This document shows, piece after piece, positions 9,010 through 20,164 of a stretch of DNA of 64,000 bases. How positions within the stretch are numbered: position 1 is the first letter of the stretch; each line of letters starts with the position of its first letter. The DNA comes from Burkholderiales bacterium. Lineage in GTDB: Bacteria > Pseudomonadota > Gammaproteobacteria > Burkholderiales > SG8-39. The stretch lies in NCBI GenBank assembly GCA_027493935.1, contig JAOSJV010000010.1, forward strand, positions 673,930 to 737,929, given 5' to 3'. The position numbers were made by a program, and so were the translations under genes. The notes below the pieces were generated by a model, which searched no databases, was not told the origin of the DNA, and saw only the letters and a list, made by a program, of their open reading frames with translations.

Positions 9010-9918
9010 GTGGGCGATTCGGACAAGAAGAACCTTGCACCGGAGCTGCAAGCGGCGCGGGGCGACGACGCCGCGCCGCGTGTGCGCGCGGCGCGCCGGA
9101 CTGCGGCCCGCCGCGGCAGCGCGGTCGGCTCAGCGGGCGAGGGGGTCGTGTACCTCGTCGGCGCCGGGCCCGGCGACCCGGAGCTCCTCACGCTGAAGGC
9201 GGCGCGGCTGCTGCAGCAAGCCGACGTCTGCGTCTACGACCACCTGGTGAGCAACGACGTGCTCGGCCTGGTGCGCCGCGACGCCGAGCTCGTCTACGCC
9301 GGCAAGGAGAAGTCGAACCACGCGCTGCCGCAGTCGGATATCAACGCGCTGCTCGTCGCGCTCGCGCGCAAGGGCAAGCGGGTGCTGCGCCTGAAGGGTG
9401 GCGATCCGTTCATCTTCGGCCGCGGTGGCGAGGAGATGCAGTTCCTCGCCGAGCACGGCGTGCCGTTCGAGGTGGTTCCGGGCGTGACCTCGGCGAGCGG
9501 CGCCTCGGCCTACGGCGGCATCCCGCTCACGCACCGCGACTACGCGCAGGCGTGCGTGTTCGTCACCGGCCACCGCAAGAACGGCACGTGCGATCTCGAC
9601 TGGCCGATGCTCGCCCGCTCCAACCAGACGGTGGTGTTCTACATGGGGCTGGGGCAGATCGCGGAGATCTGCGAGCAGCTCAAGGCCCACGGCCTGCCCG
9701 CGGACTGGCCCGCCGCCGCGGTGGAGCGTGCGAGCACGGCGAAGCAGCGCGTCGTGACCGGCACCCTGTCGACGCTGCCCGGCCGGACGGCGCACGCAGG
9801 CGTACGCGCGCCGGCGCTGATCATCGTCGGCGAGGTCGTGAAGCTGCGTACCGAGCTCGGCTGGTTCGACACCGACGCCGAGCGCCAGATTACCCACCCC
9901 GAACCCGCGCACGCCTAG
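9010..9918 (+). CDS. nirE: Uroporphyrinogen-III C-methyltransferase NirE
   Basis: It methylates uroporphyrinogen III at C2 and C7 with SAM to give precorrin-2, the first committed step toward siroheme and heme d1. The family motifs [18 protein letters not shown] and [13 protein letters not shown] are present, and the catalytic domain fills the last 255 residues or so. The start is set at GTG 9010 because an AGGAGAG site is 5 bases upstream, giving 302 residues with a charged N-terminal extension of about 45. It is divergent from nirI under its own Dnr/Fnr box. CobA/CysG-type enzymes do the same reaction; the nir context favours NirE. The TAG stop overlaps the TA of the repeat at 9918. Confidence 0.92.
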   Translation: MGDSDKKNLAPELQAARGDDAAPRVRAARRTAARRGSAVGSAGEGVVYLVGAGPGDPELLTLKAARLLQQADVCVYDHLVSNDVLGLVRRDAELVYAGKEKSNHALPQSDINALLVALARKGKRVLRLKGGDPFIFGRGGEEMQFLAEHGVPFEVVPGVTSASGASAYGGIPLTHRDYAQACVFVTGHRKNGTCDLDWPMLARSNQTVVFYMGLGQIAEICEQLKAHGLPADWPAAAVERASTAKQRVVTGTLSTLPGRTAHAGVRAPALIIVGEVVKLRTELGWFDTDAERQITHPEPAHA

Positions 9919-10027
9919 AAAGCTCTGCGCGAGGTCGTCATTCCCGCGCAAGCGGGAATCCAAAGCACGCGCAGTCAATGGCTTGCTGGATCCCGCTGCC
10001 GCGGGGATGACCAGCGCGGAGGCTTGC
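9918..10027. mobile_element. TA-flanked MITE-like palindromic element, family A, copy 2
   Basis: The 110-base element is bounded by TA at 9916-9917 and 10028-10029. It has terminal inverted repeats GAAAGCTCTGCGCG and CGCGGAGGCTTGC, and the same internal hairpins as the copy in nirF (CGTCATTCCCGCGCAAGCGG and GGATCCCGCTGCCGCGGGG). The left TA is part of the nirE stop codon. The right half encodes the last residues and stop of the small gene at 9975-10286. Confidence 0.8.
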
Positions 10028-10286
10028 TACCCTCGCGGCTGCCGTCGGCGCCGTGCTCGTGCAACCACTGGTCGAGGTCGGCATCGCCGTCCTCGTCCGG
10101 CGCGAGCCACTCGTCGAGCGCGTCCTCGCCCGGCGCCTCCATCGACGGGATGAAGCGCTCGCGGGCCGAGGCGGGCACGGCGCGCGGCGCTGCGGCCTTC
10201 CGGCCCGTGTCCCGGTCGGCGGCAAGACCGCTGGTCGTCCGGTGGCGTGCTGGGGCCGCACGGCCTGCACGCTTCGATTTCGTCAT
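9975..10286 (-). CDS. Small hypothetical protein with acidic C-terminal half
   Basis: This 103-residue product is not recognised. It has a very strong ribosome site (GGAGAGGAGGTAGCA before the ATG), which argues that it is real. The N-terminal half is Arg/Ala-rich and basic; the C-terminal half has Asp/Glu-Trp-Leu segments (DALDEWLAPDEDGDADLDQW). No signal peptide or membrane segment is present. The last 17 residues or so and the stop codon come from the inserted repeat at 9918-10027, so the ancestral C-terminus was different. It is convergent with nirE. Confidence 0.6.
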   Translation of the reverse strand: MTKSKRAGRAAPARHRTTSGLAADRDTGRKAAAPRAVPASARERFIPSMEAPGEDALDEWLAPDEDGDADLDQWLHEHGADGSREGSKPPRWSSPRQRDPASH

Positions 10287-10793
10287 TGCTACCTCCTCTC
10301 CGGCGTCGGGTCTCTAGTCATCGCGCTCGATCCTCGCCCGCGCCGGTATGCCGTCTTGTGCTGTTGCTGTCTTCGCGCGAGAGCTTCCCGTGCAGAAGCG
10401 TCCGCCTCGCATCGCGCCGCGCGCAACGCACCGCGAACGCAGACCGCATCGTACTACCATCCAGCCGTCATAACGCAATCAGTTTTTTTGTGGCGCGATC
10501 ATTTCGCGACGATCGCGCACGACGCGAAGCAAGCACCGCGCCGGATCGCGCCGAGTCGAGGGCGCGCGCGTGCGCGCTCGCCGCCGCACGGCACGGCATT
10601 CGACGCGACGAAGCGCTCACTCTCGAGCTGATGATCGCGCCGACGCCAATCGAAACGGCGCCGCCGGTTGATCGTACTGGCGACCGAAGCGCAGGCGTCC
10701 GACGCACTCGCGCGTATCGCGCGGCGATGCAGTCCTCCGACGCGATGCGGCGCATTGCGCGAGCTCCTGCAGACAACCGGTAGAATCAACGAC
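10287..10793. other. 507-base intergenic region, no gene supported
   Basis: This region separates the small minus-strand gene from dusA. It contains an A/T-rich patch (CAATCAGTTTTTTTGTGG, near 10477) and GC-rich CGATCGCG-type repeats but no open frame with credible coding character. TAGAAT at 10781-10786 could be a -10 element starting transcription almost at the dusA ATG (a leaderless mRNA), but no convincing -35 is seen. Confidence 0.5.
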
Positions 10794-11786
<993 letters not shown>

Positions 11787-11808
11787 ATCCTCGGCTGGGC
11801 GCCGATCG

Positions 11809-12339
11809 ATGCTGCCTCGTTTCGCGCCGGGTATCGCCCTCGCGCTGGCCTTGTGGCTCGGACCCGCCGCGGCGCAGAAGACCCGGCCGGATGCCCCGTT
11901 CATCCCGACGCCGCCCGCGGTCGTGGCCGAGATGCTGCGAGTGGCGGCGGTCGGCGCCTACGACGTCGTCTACGACCTCGGCTCCGGCGACGGGCGCATC
12001 GTGATCGCGGCGGCGAAGGAGCGCGGGGCGCACGGCGTGGGCATCGAGCTCGATCCGGCGCTCGTCGCGCGCGCCCAAGAGGAGGCGCAGCGCGCCGGCG
12101 TGGCGGACCGCGTCCGGTTCGTCCGGCAGGATCTCTTCCAGGCCGACCTGTCGGAGGCGACCGTGGTCGCGCTCTACCTCCTCCCGGTCCTGAACCACGC
12201 GCTCGGCCCGAAGCTGCAGGATCTGCGGCCGGGCACGCGCATCGTCTCGCACGACTTCGCGATCGGCGACTGGGAGCCCGACCACGTCTCGGTGGTGCAA
12301 GGCAAGCGCGTGTACCTCTGGATCGTCCGGCGCCGTTAG
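11809..12339 (+). CDS. SAM-dependent methyltransferase-like protein with signal peptide
   Basis: The 176-residue product has a class I methyltransferase motif I (VYDLGSGDGRIV) and the acidic ribose-binding residue in GVGIELDP. The N-terminus (MLPRFAPGIALALALWLGPAAAQ) looks like a signal peptide, odd for a SAM enzyme, though exported members of this family are annotated in many proteobacteria. The substrate is unknown. It starts 22 bases after dusA and is convergent with the radical SAM gene that ends 18 bases away. Confidence 0.75.
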   Translation: MLPRFAPGIALALALWLGPAAAQKTRPDAPFIPTPPAVVAEMLRVAAVGAYDVVYDLGSGDGRIVIAAAKERGAHGVGIELDPALVARAQEEAQRAGVADRVRFVRQDLFQADLSEATVVALYLLPVLNHALGPKLQDLRPGTRIVSHDFAIGDWEPDHVSVVQGKRVYLWIVRRR

Positions 12340-12356
12340 GCGGCCGCGCAGGCGCG

Positions 12357-14307
12357 TCAGCGATGCACCGCCGGCGTGAGCACGAGGTGGAACCGCGACG
12401 AGTCGACGTGGACGAGCTCGCGCAGCCCGTCGCTCACCACGACCGAGATGCGGTCGCCGTGCCGCGCGAGACGTCGCAGCAGCCGCTCCAGGTGCGCGCG
12501 CTCGTGCTCGCGGAACGCTTCGATGCGCAGCGTGAGCGTGGCCGCGCTGCGGCGCAGGACGCGCTCCACCGGCCGCGCCGCACGCGCGAAGAAGCGCCGG
12601 TCGGGCCAGTCTTTCACCTCGAGTTCGAGCGCCGGCGAAGCCGTGTGCTCGCCGCCTAACCAGGTCAGCGCCACCTTGCCCCTCGCGCACGTAGCGCGCG
12701 AGGGCGCGTGAGACCGCCCGGCCGAGGCGATCGGCGGCGGCGGCGTGCCGCGCGACCGCGACGTCGAAGTGGCGCCGCACGTAGTCGCGCATGGCGAGTG
12801 CGCAGATCCAATCGAGGATTGCGAGCGGGATCTTGCGCGGCGCCGCGAGCGGCAGGCTGCGCAGGAAGTGATAGATGCGCCGCGGACCGCCGGGGATCAG
12901 GCCCCTGGCAGCGAACCGCCATAGGATCAGCGCGCGCTCGCGCGGCCCGTACGAGCCGCGGTAGAGCGGACGCCCCATGTGCGCGGCCTTGGCGCGCACG
13001 CGGTCGGCAATCGCGCGGTCGTCGAGCAGACGCGCATAAAGCTCGCGATACCCCGAGACCATCTGTTCGTAGCCCATGCGCTTCGGCACCACGTTCGTGC
13101 CAAGCTTGCAGTTGTCCGAATGGGCGTCGTCCGGGATCAGCCGTCCCTCGCGCTCGAGCCTGGCCCACAGCGGCGTCTTGGGCAACGCCTTCAGCAGCCC
13201 GACCATCGCCGCCTGGATGCCCGAGTCCTGGATGAAGCGGTATTGATGCTCGAAGGCGTCCAGCGTGTCGTTGTCGAATCCGACGATGAAGCCGGCCAGC
13301 ACGTCGATGCCGTGCCCGTAGATGCGCCGCACCGAGGTGAGCGCGTCCTCGTTCATGTTCTGCGTCTTGTGCGTCTCCTTCAAGCTCGCCGCGTCGGGCG
13401 ACTCGATGCCGATGAACACCCACTCGAACCCGGCGGCGCGGAACAGCTCGAGCAGCTCGGCGTCCTGCGCCAGGTTGATCGACGCCTCGGTGCCGAACGA
13501 GAAGCGCCAGCCGTGGCGGCGCTGGTACTCGACCAGGAAGCGCAGCAGCGTCTTCGCCGCCGCCTTGTTGCCGATCAGATTGTCGTCGACGAAGAAGACG
13601 TTGCGCACGCCGCGCCGGCGCAGCTCGTCGAGCTCGCGGCCGACCTGCTCGGGACGCTTGAAGCGCGGCTTGCGGCCGAACATGACGATGATGTCGCAGA
13701 ACTCGCAGCGATACGGGCAGCCGCGCGAGAACTGCAGCGTGGCGGTGGTGTACTGCTCGAGCCGGAGCAGATCGAAGCGCGGTACCGGAGAGTCCCCGAG
13801 CGATACCGCCCCGGTCTCGCGGTAGAGCGCGCGCGGCCGGCCGGCCGCGAATTCGCGGCAGAACTCGGGCCAGATGTACTCGGCCTCGCCGCACACGACC
13901 GTGTCGGCGTGCGCCGCGTAGGCCTCCGGGCAGAGCGAGGCGTAGCTGCCGCCGGCCACGACGTAGAAGCCACGGTTGCGGTAGTAAGCGAGAAGCTCCT
14001 TCTGCCGCGGGTGCTGCACCCCCATGCCGCACACGCCGACGATGTCCGCCGCCGGCGCGAGCGGCACCGACTCGACGTTCTCGTCGACGATCGTCACCTC
14101 CCAATCGGCCGGGCAGAGCGCGGCGAGCGTCGCGAGCCCGAGCGGGGGGTTGACGGCCCGCTTGCCCGGCAGAATCTCGCCCACCGCCCAGCGGAAGCTC
14201 CAGAAGCTCTCGGGGAAGCGCGGATTGATCAGAAGCAGCCGCACCGGCCGGGCAGGCGCTGCGCCGTGCGCTTCGCCGGCCGCCCCTGGTGGATGTGCGT
14301 CGTTCAT
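12357..14307 (-). CDS. B12-binding-domain radical SAM protein (one frameshift)
   Basis: An N-terminal cobalamin-binding-like domain (residues about 15-170) is followed by a radical SAM core with CX3CX2C in RGCPYRCEFCDI. A DUF4070-like C-terminal part follows, as in many hopanoid- or lipid-modifying relatives. The frame breaks at the CCCC run 12679-12682. Removing one base joins ARYVREG to KVALTWLGG and gives a continuous product of 649 residues ending at 12357. Read as it stands, the C-terminal 108 residues are lost into an unrelated Arg-rich frame. The start at 14307 (MNDAHPPG) precedes the conserved domain. The substrate cannot be told from the sequence. Confidence 0.85.
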
Positions 14308-14380
14308 TGTGATTGTCGTCCGCCGTGCGGCAAGCCGCGCCGTGGAACAGGCCATCATGGCGACCCCGGGTGTCCCGCGC

Positions 14381-14396
14381 CGTGATCCACATCACG
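14381..14396. promoter_or_regulatory. 16-bp perfect palindrome upstream of folE and the radical SAM gene
   Basis: CGTGATCCACATCACG is a perfect inverted repeat with a 4-base spacer. The layout resembles Crp/Fnr-family sites (half-site TGAT or GTGA). It lies about 155 bases before folE and 75 bases before the divergent radical SAM gene. No binding protein is identified. Confidence 0.45.
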
Positions 14397-14551
14397 CGGT
14401 CCGCCGGTCTCGCGCAGAGGCGCCGCCTTCCCGAAATCCATCATCCGCGCGCGGGATTCAACGGATAGGGCGTCCCCGGGGTTGCACACCGCCCCGTGTA
14501 TCCTGCGAGCTCTGCGGCCGCGCCTCGTGCGGCCCATCCTCCGAGGAGCGC

Positions 14552-15256
14552 ATGAACGCCAACAAACCGATCGCCGCCGACACGGCGGCCCCCGTCTCGG
14601 CGCGGATCCGGACGCGGCTCGTCGCCTCCGGAAAGCGCTTCCACGCCAACGACAACATCGCCGAGTTCATCGAGGGCGAGGCCGAGCTCGCCGCGCTCGA
14701 GGCGGAGGTGGCAGCCAGGGCGCAGGCGCTGCTCGAGACGCTGGTGATCGACACCGAGAGCGACCACAACACCCAGGGCACCGCGCACCGGATGGCGCGG
14801 ATGTTCCTGCACGAGGTGTTCCGCGGCCGCTACCACCCGATGCCCGCGGTCACCGAGTTCCCCAATGCCGAGCGGGTGAACGAGCTGATGATCGTCGGCC
14901 CGGTCACCGTGCGCAGCGCGTGCTCGCATCACCTGGTGCCGATCCTCGGCAAGCTGTGGATCGGCGTGCTGCCGAACGAGCGCTCGAACCTGATCGGCCT
15001 GTCGAAGTACTCGCGCATCGCCAACTGGATCATGAGCCGGCCGCAGATCCAGGAAGAGGCGGTGATGCAGCTCGCCGATCTGCTCGAGTCGCGCATGCGC
15101 CCCGACGGCCTCGCTCTCGTGATCGAGGCCGATCACTTCTGCACCCAGTGGCGCGGGGTGAAGGACGAGTCGCACATGGTGAACAGCGTGATGCGAGGCG
15201 CGTTCCTGCAGAACACGGCGCTGCGACGCGAATTCCTGCAGCTCGTGCGTTCCTGA
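14552..15256 (+). CDS. folE: GTP cyclohydrolase I
   Basis: FolE converts GTP to dihydroneopterin triphosphate, the entry to folate (and pterin) synthesis. The 234-residue product has the zinc and active-site motifs CSHHLVPILGK and HFCTQWRGVKD, and the DTESDHNTQGTAHRMARM segment for substrate binding. The ATG at 14552 follows a GAGGAG site. It is slightly longer at the N-terminus than E. coli FolE. It is convergent with the IOR gene 16 bases downstream. Confidence 0.95.
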   Translation: MNANKPIAADTAAPVSARIRTRLVASGKRFHANDNIAEFIEGEAELAALEAEVAARAQALLETLVIDTESDHNTQGTAHRMARMFLHEVFRGRYHPMPAVTEFPNAERVNELMIVGPVTVRSACSHHLVPILGKLWIGVLPNERSNLIGLSKYSRIANWIMSRPQIQEEAVMQLADLLESRMRPDGLALVIEADHFCTQWRGVKDESHMVNSVMRGAFLQNTALRREFLQLVRS

Positions 15257-15272
15257 GCCGGCGCGCTTTCGC

Positions 15273-18200
15273 TCAAGCCGTGCTGGCTCGCGGCGCCTCG
15301 CTGCGCAGCGCTTGCACGAGTTCGCCGCGCCGCGCTCGCGCGCGCTCGAGCGATCTTGCGCGCACCGGCCCGAAGCCGCGCACGCGCTCGGGCAGCGCAG
15401 CGAGTTCGATTGCCGCCGCGTGCGTGCCGGCGTCGAGCCGCAAGAGGGCCGTCTCGAGCGCAGCCTCGTATTCCTCGCGCTCGGCAACCGCCGCCCTGTG
15501 CTCGGCCTGGCGCGCGAACGGATCGAGCGCCCCGCCGCGCAGGCCGCGCAGACGCGCGAGCAAGGCGAACGCCGGTGCAGCCCACGCGCCGAGCGAGCGC
15601 TTGCGCGTCTCGCCGGTGCGCGGGTCGCGCGCGCCGAGCCAGGCCGGTGCGACGTGCCAGCGCACGCGGTAGTCGCCCTCGAACGCCGCGTCGAGCCGGG
15701 CACGGAACGCCGGGCTCGCGAATACGCGCGCCACCTCGTACTCGTCCTTGTGCGCCAGCACGCGGTAATAGCCGCGCGCGACCGCCTCGGCGAGGGCGCT
15801 CGTCCCGAGGCGTTCGGCTTCGGCAGCGCGCACCCGCGCGACCAGCGCCCGGTAGCCCTGCGCAAGGCGTTCGCCCTGGTAGACGGCCAGCCGCCGTGCG
15901 CGGTCATCGACCAGCGCATCGAGCGCGGGCGGCGGCACGTCCTCGCCCACGAGCCGCGCGACGCCCTGCGGATCGGCCGCCGCCCGGCGTCCCCACCGGA
16001 ACGCGCGCTGGTTCGGCGCGACTGCCACGCCGTTCAGCTCGATCGCGCGCAGGATCGCGTCCTCCGAGAGGGGGATCAAGCCGCGCTGCCAGGCGTAGCC
16101 GAGCAGCAGCACGTTCGCCGTGATCGGATCTCCCGTGAGCGCGGCCGCCAGCCGGTGGGCGTCGACGAGGTGCACCGCCCCCGGGGCGAGAGCGCGCTCG
16201 ATCGTTGCGCGCAGCTCCGCGCCCGGGAAACGCCGCTCGGGCGCGAGCAGCAGTTCGCCGGTCGCGGTCGGCGCGACGTTCACCACCGCGCGCGTCGTTC
16301 CCTCGCGCATGCACGCGAGCGTCTCGCAGCTCGCAGTCGTGACGAGATCGCAACCGAGCACGACGTGCGCCTCGCCGGTGGCGATGCGCGCGGCATGGAG
16401 CTTCTCGGGCGCGGCGCAGACGCGCACGTGCGACGCAACCGCGCCGCCCTTCTGCGCCAGCCCCGCCTGGTCGAGCACCGTGGCGCCCTTGCCTTCCAGA
16501 TGCGCGGCCATGCCGAGGATCGCGCCGATCGTCACCACGCCGGTACCGCCGATCCCGGCCACCAGGATGCCGTACGGCTCGGCGGCCTGCGGCAGCGCGG
16601 GCGCCGGCGGCGCGGGCAGCGCGGGCTCGTCGAGCGACGCCGCGGCCGGCTTGCGCAGCCGTCCGCCTTCGACCGTGACGAGCGCCGGGCAGTGGCCGGC
16701 AAGGCAGCCGTAGTCCTTGTTGCACGCATGCTGGTCGATCGCGTGGCGCGTTCCGAGCGGAGTCTCGACGTGCACAATCGCAAGGCAGTTCGACTTGGCG
16801 GCGCAGTCGCCGCAGTTCTCGCACACTTCCGGGTCGATCCACACCCAACGCGCCGGGTCGGCGAGCTCGCCGCGCCGGCGCCGGCGGCGCTTCTCGGCGG
16901 CGCAGGTCTGGTCGTAGATGATGGCCGAGACGTCCGGGTACTCGCGCAGCTCGCGCTGCACGCGCTCGAGCGCCTCGCGCGGCAGCACCGGCACGCCCGG
17001 CGGCAGCCCGGCGTCGCGACCGTAGCGCTGCGGCTCTTCGGCGACGACGACGATGCGCTCGACTCCCTCGTCGGCGAGCTGTCGCGCGATGCGGGGCACC
17101 GACAGCGGTCCCTCGACCGGCTGCCCACCGGTCATCGCCACCGCGTCGTTGTAGAGGATCTTGTAGGTGACCGGGGTGTGTGTCGCGACCGCAGCCCGGA
17201 TCGCGAGCGAACCCGAGTGATAGTAGGTGCCGTCGCCCATGTTGACGAACACGTGCTGCGTATCGGTGAAGCGGCGCACGCCGGTCCACGTCGCGCCTTC
17301 GCCCCCCATGTGACTGATGGTCCGCGTCTCGCGCCCCATCCATACCGCCATCAGGTGGCAGCCGACGCCGCCGAGCGCGACGCTGCCTTCGGGCACGCGC
17401 GTCGAGGCGTTGTGCGGGCAGCCGGGGCAGAACCAGGGCGCGCGTGCGAGCACGGTCGGCGTCGCGCGCAGCGCGCGCGCCTTGTGGTCGAGAAGCGCGA
17501 GCCGGTCCCTGATCCGGCTGGAGGTGTAGAAGCGCGCGAGGCGCGAGGCGATCGCGCGCGCGACGATTGCCGGGTTGTGGTCCATCAGCGGCGGCAGCAG
17601 CCACTCGCCATGCGGCAGTGCCCACTCGCCCTTCTCGTCGAACTTGCCGACCACGCGCGGGCGCACGTCCTCGCGCCAGTTGTAGAGTTCCTCCTTGATC
17701 TGGTACTCGATCAGGTGGCGCTTCTCCTCGATCACCAGGATTTCCTCGAGCCCCTCGGCGAAGCGGCGCACGCCCTCGGCCTCGAGCGGCCAGCTCATGC
17801 CGACCTTGTAGAGCCGGATGCCGATCTCGCGCGCGGCCGCCTCGTCGATGCCGAGATCGTCGAGCGCCTGGCGCACGTCGAGATAGCTCTTGCCGGCGGT
17901 GACGATGCCCAGACGCGCACGCGGGCTGTCCCACACGATGCGGTCGAGCCTGTTCGCGCGCGCGTAGGCGAGCGCGGCATACACCTTGTACTGGTGCATG
18001 CGGTATTCCTGCGCGTGCACCGGATCGGGCCAGCGCAGGTTGAGGCCGTCGGGCGGCAGTTCGAAATCGGTCGGAAGCCGCGCGCGCACGCGGTCGGGAT
18101 CGAGCACGACCGAGGCCGAGCTCTCGGCAAGATCGCCGACGAGCTTCAATGCAACCCAGCAGCCCGAGTAGCGCGACATCGCCCAGCCGTGCAGGCCCAA

Positions 18201-18757
18201 GTCGAGAATCTCCTGCACCGAAGCGGGCGCGAGCACCGGCATCGCGCAGGCCTTGAAGACGTGCTCGCTCTGGTGTGCGTGCGCCGATGATTTCGCCGCG
18301 TGGTCGTCGCCGGCGACCGCAAGCACGCCGCCGTGGCGCGCGGTGCCGGCGAAGTTGGCGTGCTTGAACACGTCGCCCGAGCGGTCGACGCCCGGGCCCT
18401 TGCCGTACCACATCCCGAACACGCCGTCGTAGCGCGCGCCGCGGAAGAGCGCGAGCTGCTGGGTGCCCCAGAGGGCGGTCGCGGCGAGATCCTCGTTCAC
18501 CCCCCGGCTCGAACACGACATGGTGCGTCTCGAGGTGCGCGCGCGCCTGCCAGAACGCCTGGTCGAGGGCCCCCGAGCGGCGAGCCGCGATAGCCCGAAA
18601 CGTATCCCGCAGTGTTCAGCCCGGCGGCGCGGTCGCGCGCGCCCTGCAGCATCGGCAGGCGCACCAGCGCCTGCATCGCGGTGAGGAACACCGACCCGCG
18701 CTCGAGCGCGTACTTGTCGTCGAGCGTGACCTGCCTAAGGCCTGCCGGCGCGTTCAT
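15273..18757 (-). CDS. Fused indolepyruvate-type ferredoxin oxidoreductase, copy 1 (two frameshifts)
   Basis: It oxidatively decarboxylates aryl- or branched 2-oxoacids to acyl-CoA, reducing ferredoxin. The single chain carries N-terminal pyruvate-oxidoreductase-like and TPP-binding domains (GDGTYYHSGSLA...NDAVAM). Cys clusters follow (CENCGDCAAKSNC, CNKDYGCLAGHC), then a gamma-type domain (GIGGTGVVTIGAILGMA) and a C-terminal DUF6537-like tail. The start MNAPAGLRQVTLDD at 18757 is separated from the rest by two single-base insertions, at the C5G3 block 18567-18574 and the CCCCCC run 18500-18505. Deleting one base at each yields 1160 continuous residues aligning well with the paralogue at 39074-42580. 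It is the last gene of the GntR-led cluster. Confidence 0.9.
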
Positions 18758-18881
18758 GGGATCGTCTCCACACGTTCCGTGCGTCCTCGCCTCCGCCGGC
18801 TCGCGCCGGCGGAAGTTCCAGGTAGCGGGCGGCGGTCAGTGGGCAGGGGGCATTGAAGCTCCTGTCGGCGCACGCCTCGCG

Positions 18882-18909
18882 CCCGCCGTCCGCTGCCCGC
18901 TGTCCGCTC
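18882..18909. repeat. Heptanucleotide array between CoA-transferase and IOR copy 1
   Basis: Four 7-base units in register: CCCGCCG, TCCGCTG, CCCGCTG, TCCGCTC. An inverted partner (CGGTCAGTGGGCAGG) lies at about 18833-18847. It belongs to the same degenerate TCCACTG family as the arrays at 20137, 23878, 25947 and 49302. Confidence 0.6.
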
Positions 18910-18913
18910 TTGC

Positions 18914-20106
18914 TCACCCGCATGCCACCGCCCCGGCCTGCGCCAGCGCGTCGATCTCGCCGTCGCGGTAGCCCGCCTCGCGCAGGCAAGCGCGGGTGTG
19001 CGCGCCGTACTTTCCCGGGAACGCAAGCTCGCGCCGCAACCCCGGCCAGTCCACTGCGGCCGGCTGCATGCGTACCGTTCGTCCGTCGGGCATGCGCGTC
19101 AGGGTAAGCTTCTCGTGCAGCGCCGCAAGTGCGCGCACCTGCGGGATGGTGTTGATCTGCGCGTTCGGGATGGTCGCGCGCGCGAGATCTGCGGCGAGCT
19201 CGGCGCTCGGGTGCCGCGCCGTGATCGCCGCGATCTCGCGCAAGATCGCCTTGCGCTCCGCCTGTCGGCCCTCGTTCGTCTCGCGCACCGGGTTGGCGAG
19301 CGGCGCGAACCTCGGCAGCGCGGTGAGCCGCCGCCACTGCGCGTCGTTGCCGATCGCCATGTAGATGAACCCATCGCGCGTCGGATACACGCTCGTCGGG
19401 ATGAACTTGCGGTGCTCGTTGCCGGCGCGGGTGATCTCGTCGGGCCGGCAATCGAAGTCGACGAGCGGCAGGGTCGTGATCAGCCACGACGCCGCTGCCT
19501 GCAGCATGGACACGTGAATCGCGCGGCCCTCGCCCGTCTCGGCGCGCTCGGCGAGCGCGAGCATCACGCCGGCGTACACCTCGTCGCCCGCCTTGAGATC
19601 GATCAGCGGCACGCCGGAGAGCATCGGCGGGCCGTCCGGGTCGCCGGTGAGCTCCATGTAGCCGACCATCGCCTGCAGCACCGGGTCGTAGCCGGGCGTG
19701 CCCGGATAATCCGGCCCGAGCGCAGAGATGCCGGCCCAGATGATGTCGCGCTTGGCCCGCTTGAGCGTCTCGTAGTCGATTCCGAAAGGCTGGTAGCGCT
19801 CCGGCAGCGTGTTGCAGCAGAAGACGTCCGCCCCGAGCGCCGCGACCATGCGGTGCAGCGCCTCGCGGCCGCGCGGGTCCTTCAGATTGAGCGCGACGGC
19901 CTGCTTGCCGACGTTCGGCGCGATGAAGTAGCTGCGGCGGTCGTCGTCGGCGACGCGGCTGCCGATGTAGCGGTTCGGATCCCCGGCAGTCCGCCGCCGC
20001 CGACCGCCTCGATCTTGATCACGCGCCAGCCGAGCTGGGCGAAGCGCAGCGTCGCGTACGGCAGCGAAAGCGCCTGCTCCATGCTGACCACCGTGCGCGG
20101 CTTCAT
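18914..20106 (-). CDS. Class III (CaiB/BaiF-type) CoA-transferase (one frameshift)
   Basis: Family III enzymes move CoA between carboxylic acids through an aspartyl thioester. The fold's signatures are present: the N-terminal [30 protein letters not shown] after correction, and the catalytic-Asp region [16 protein letters not shown]. The frame breaks at CCCC 19981-19984, where one base is missing; restoring it gives [11 protein letters not shown] and 397 continuous residues. The start at 20106 (MKPRTVV) has a GAGGG site. It lies between the molybdenum hydroxylase and IOR genes and probably makes the CoA ester of a pathway intermediate. The substrate is unknown. Confidence 0.88.
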
Positions 20107-20136
20107 CGGTCGCGACCCTCGCGGCTCCGCCCGTCC

Positions 20137-20164
20137 TTCACTGCCCACTGCCCGCTGTCGACCG
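20137..20164. repeat. Heptanucleotide array at the end of the molybdenum subunit gene
   Basis: Units TTCACTG, CCCACTG, CCCGCTG and TCGACCG run in register. The array encodes the last residues (RSTAGSGQ) and the stop codon of the upstream hydroxylase gene, so the repeat has replaced or extended that gene's end. Confidence 0.6.

Noticed and set aside
8654..9040. Small minus-strand gene in the nirI-nirE divergent region
   Set aside because: It overlaps the nirI N-terminal coding region and both Dnr boxes, and its product is Arg/Ser-rich with no start signal.
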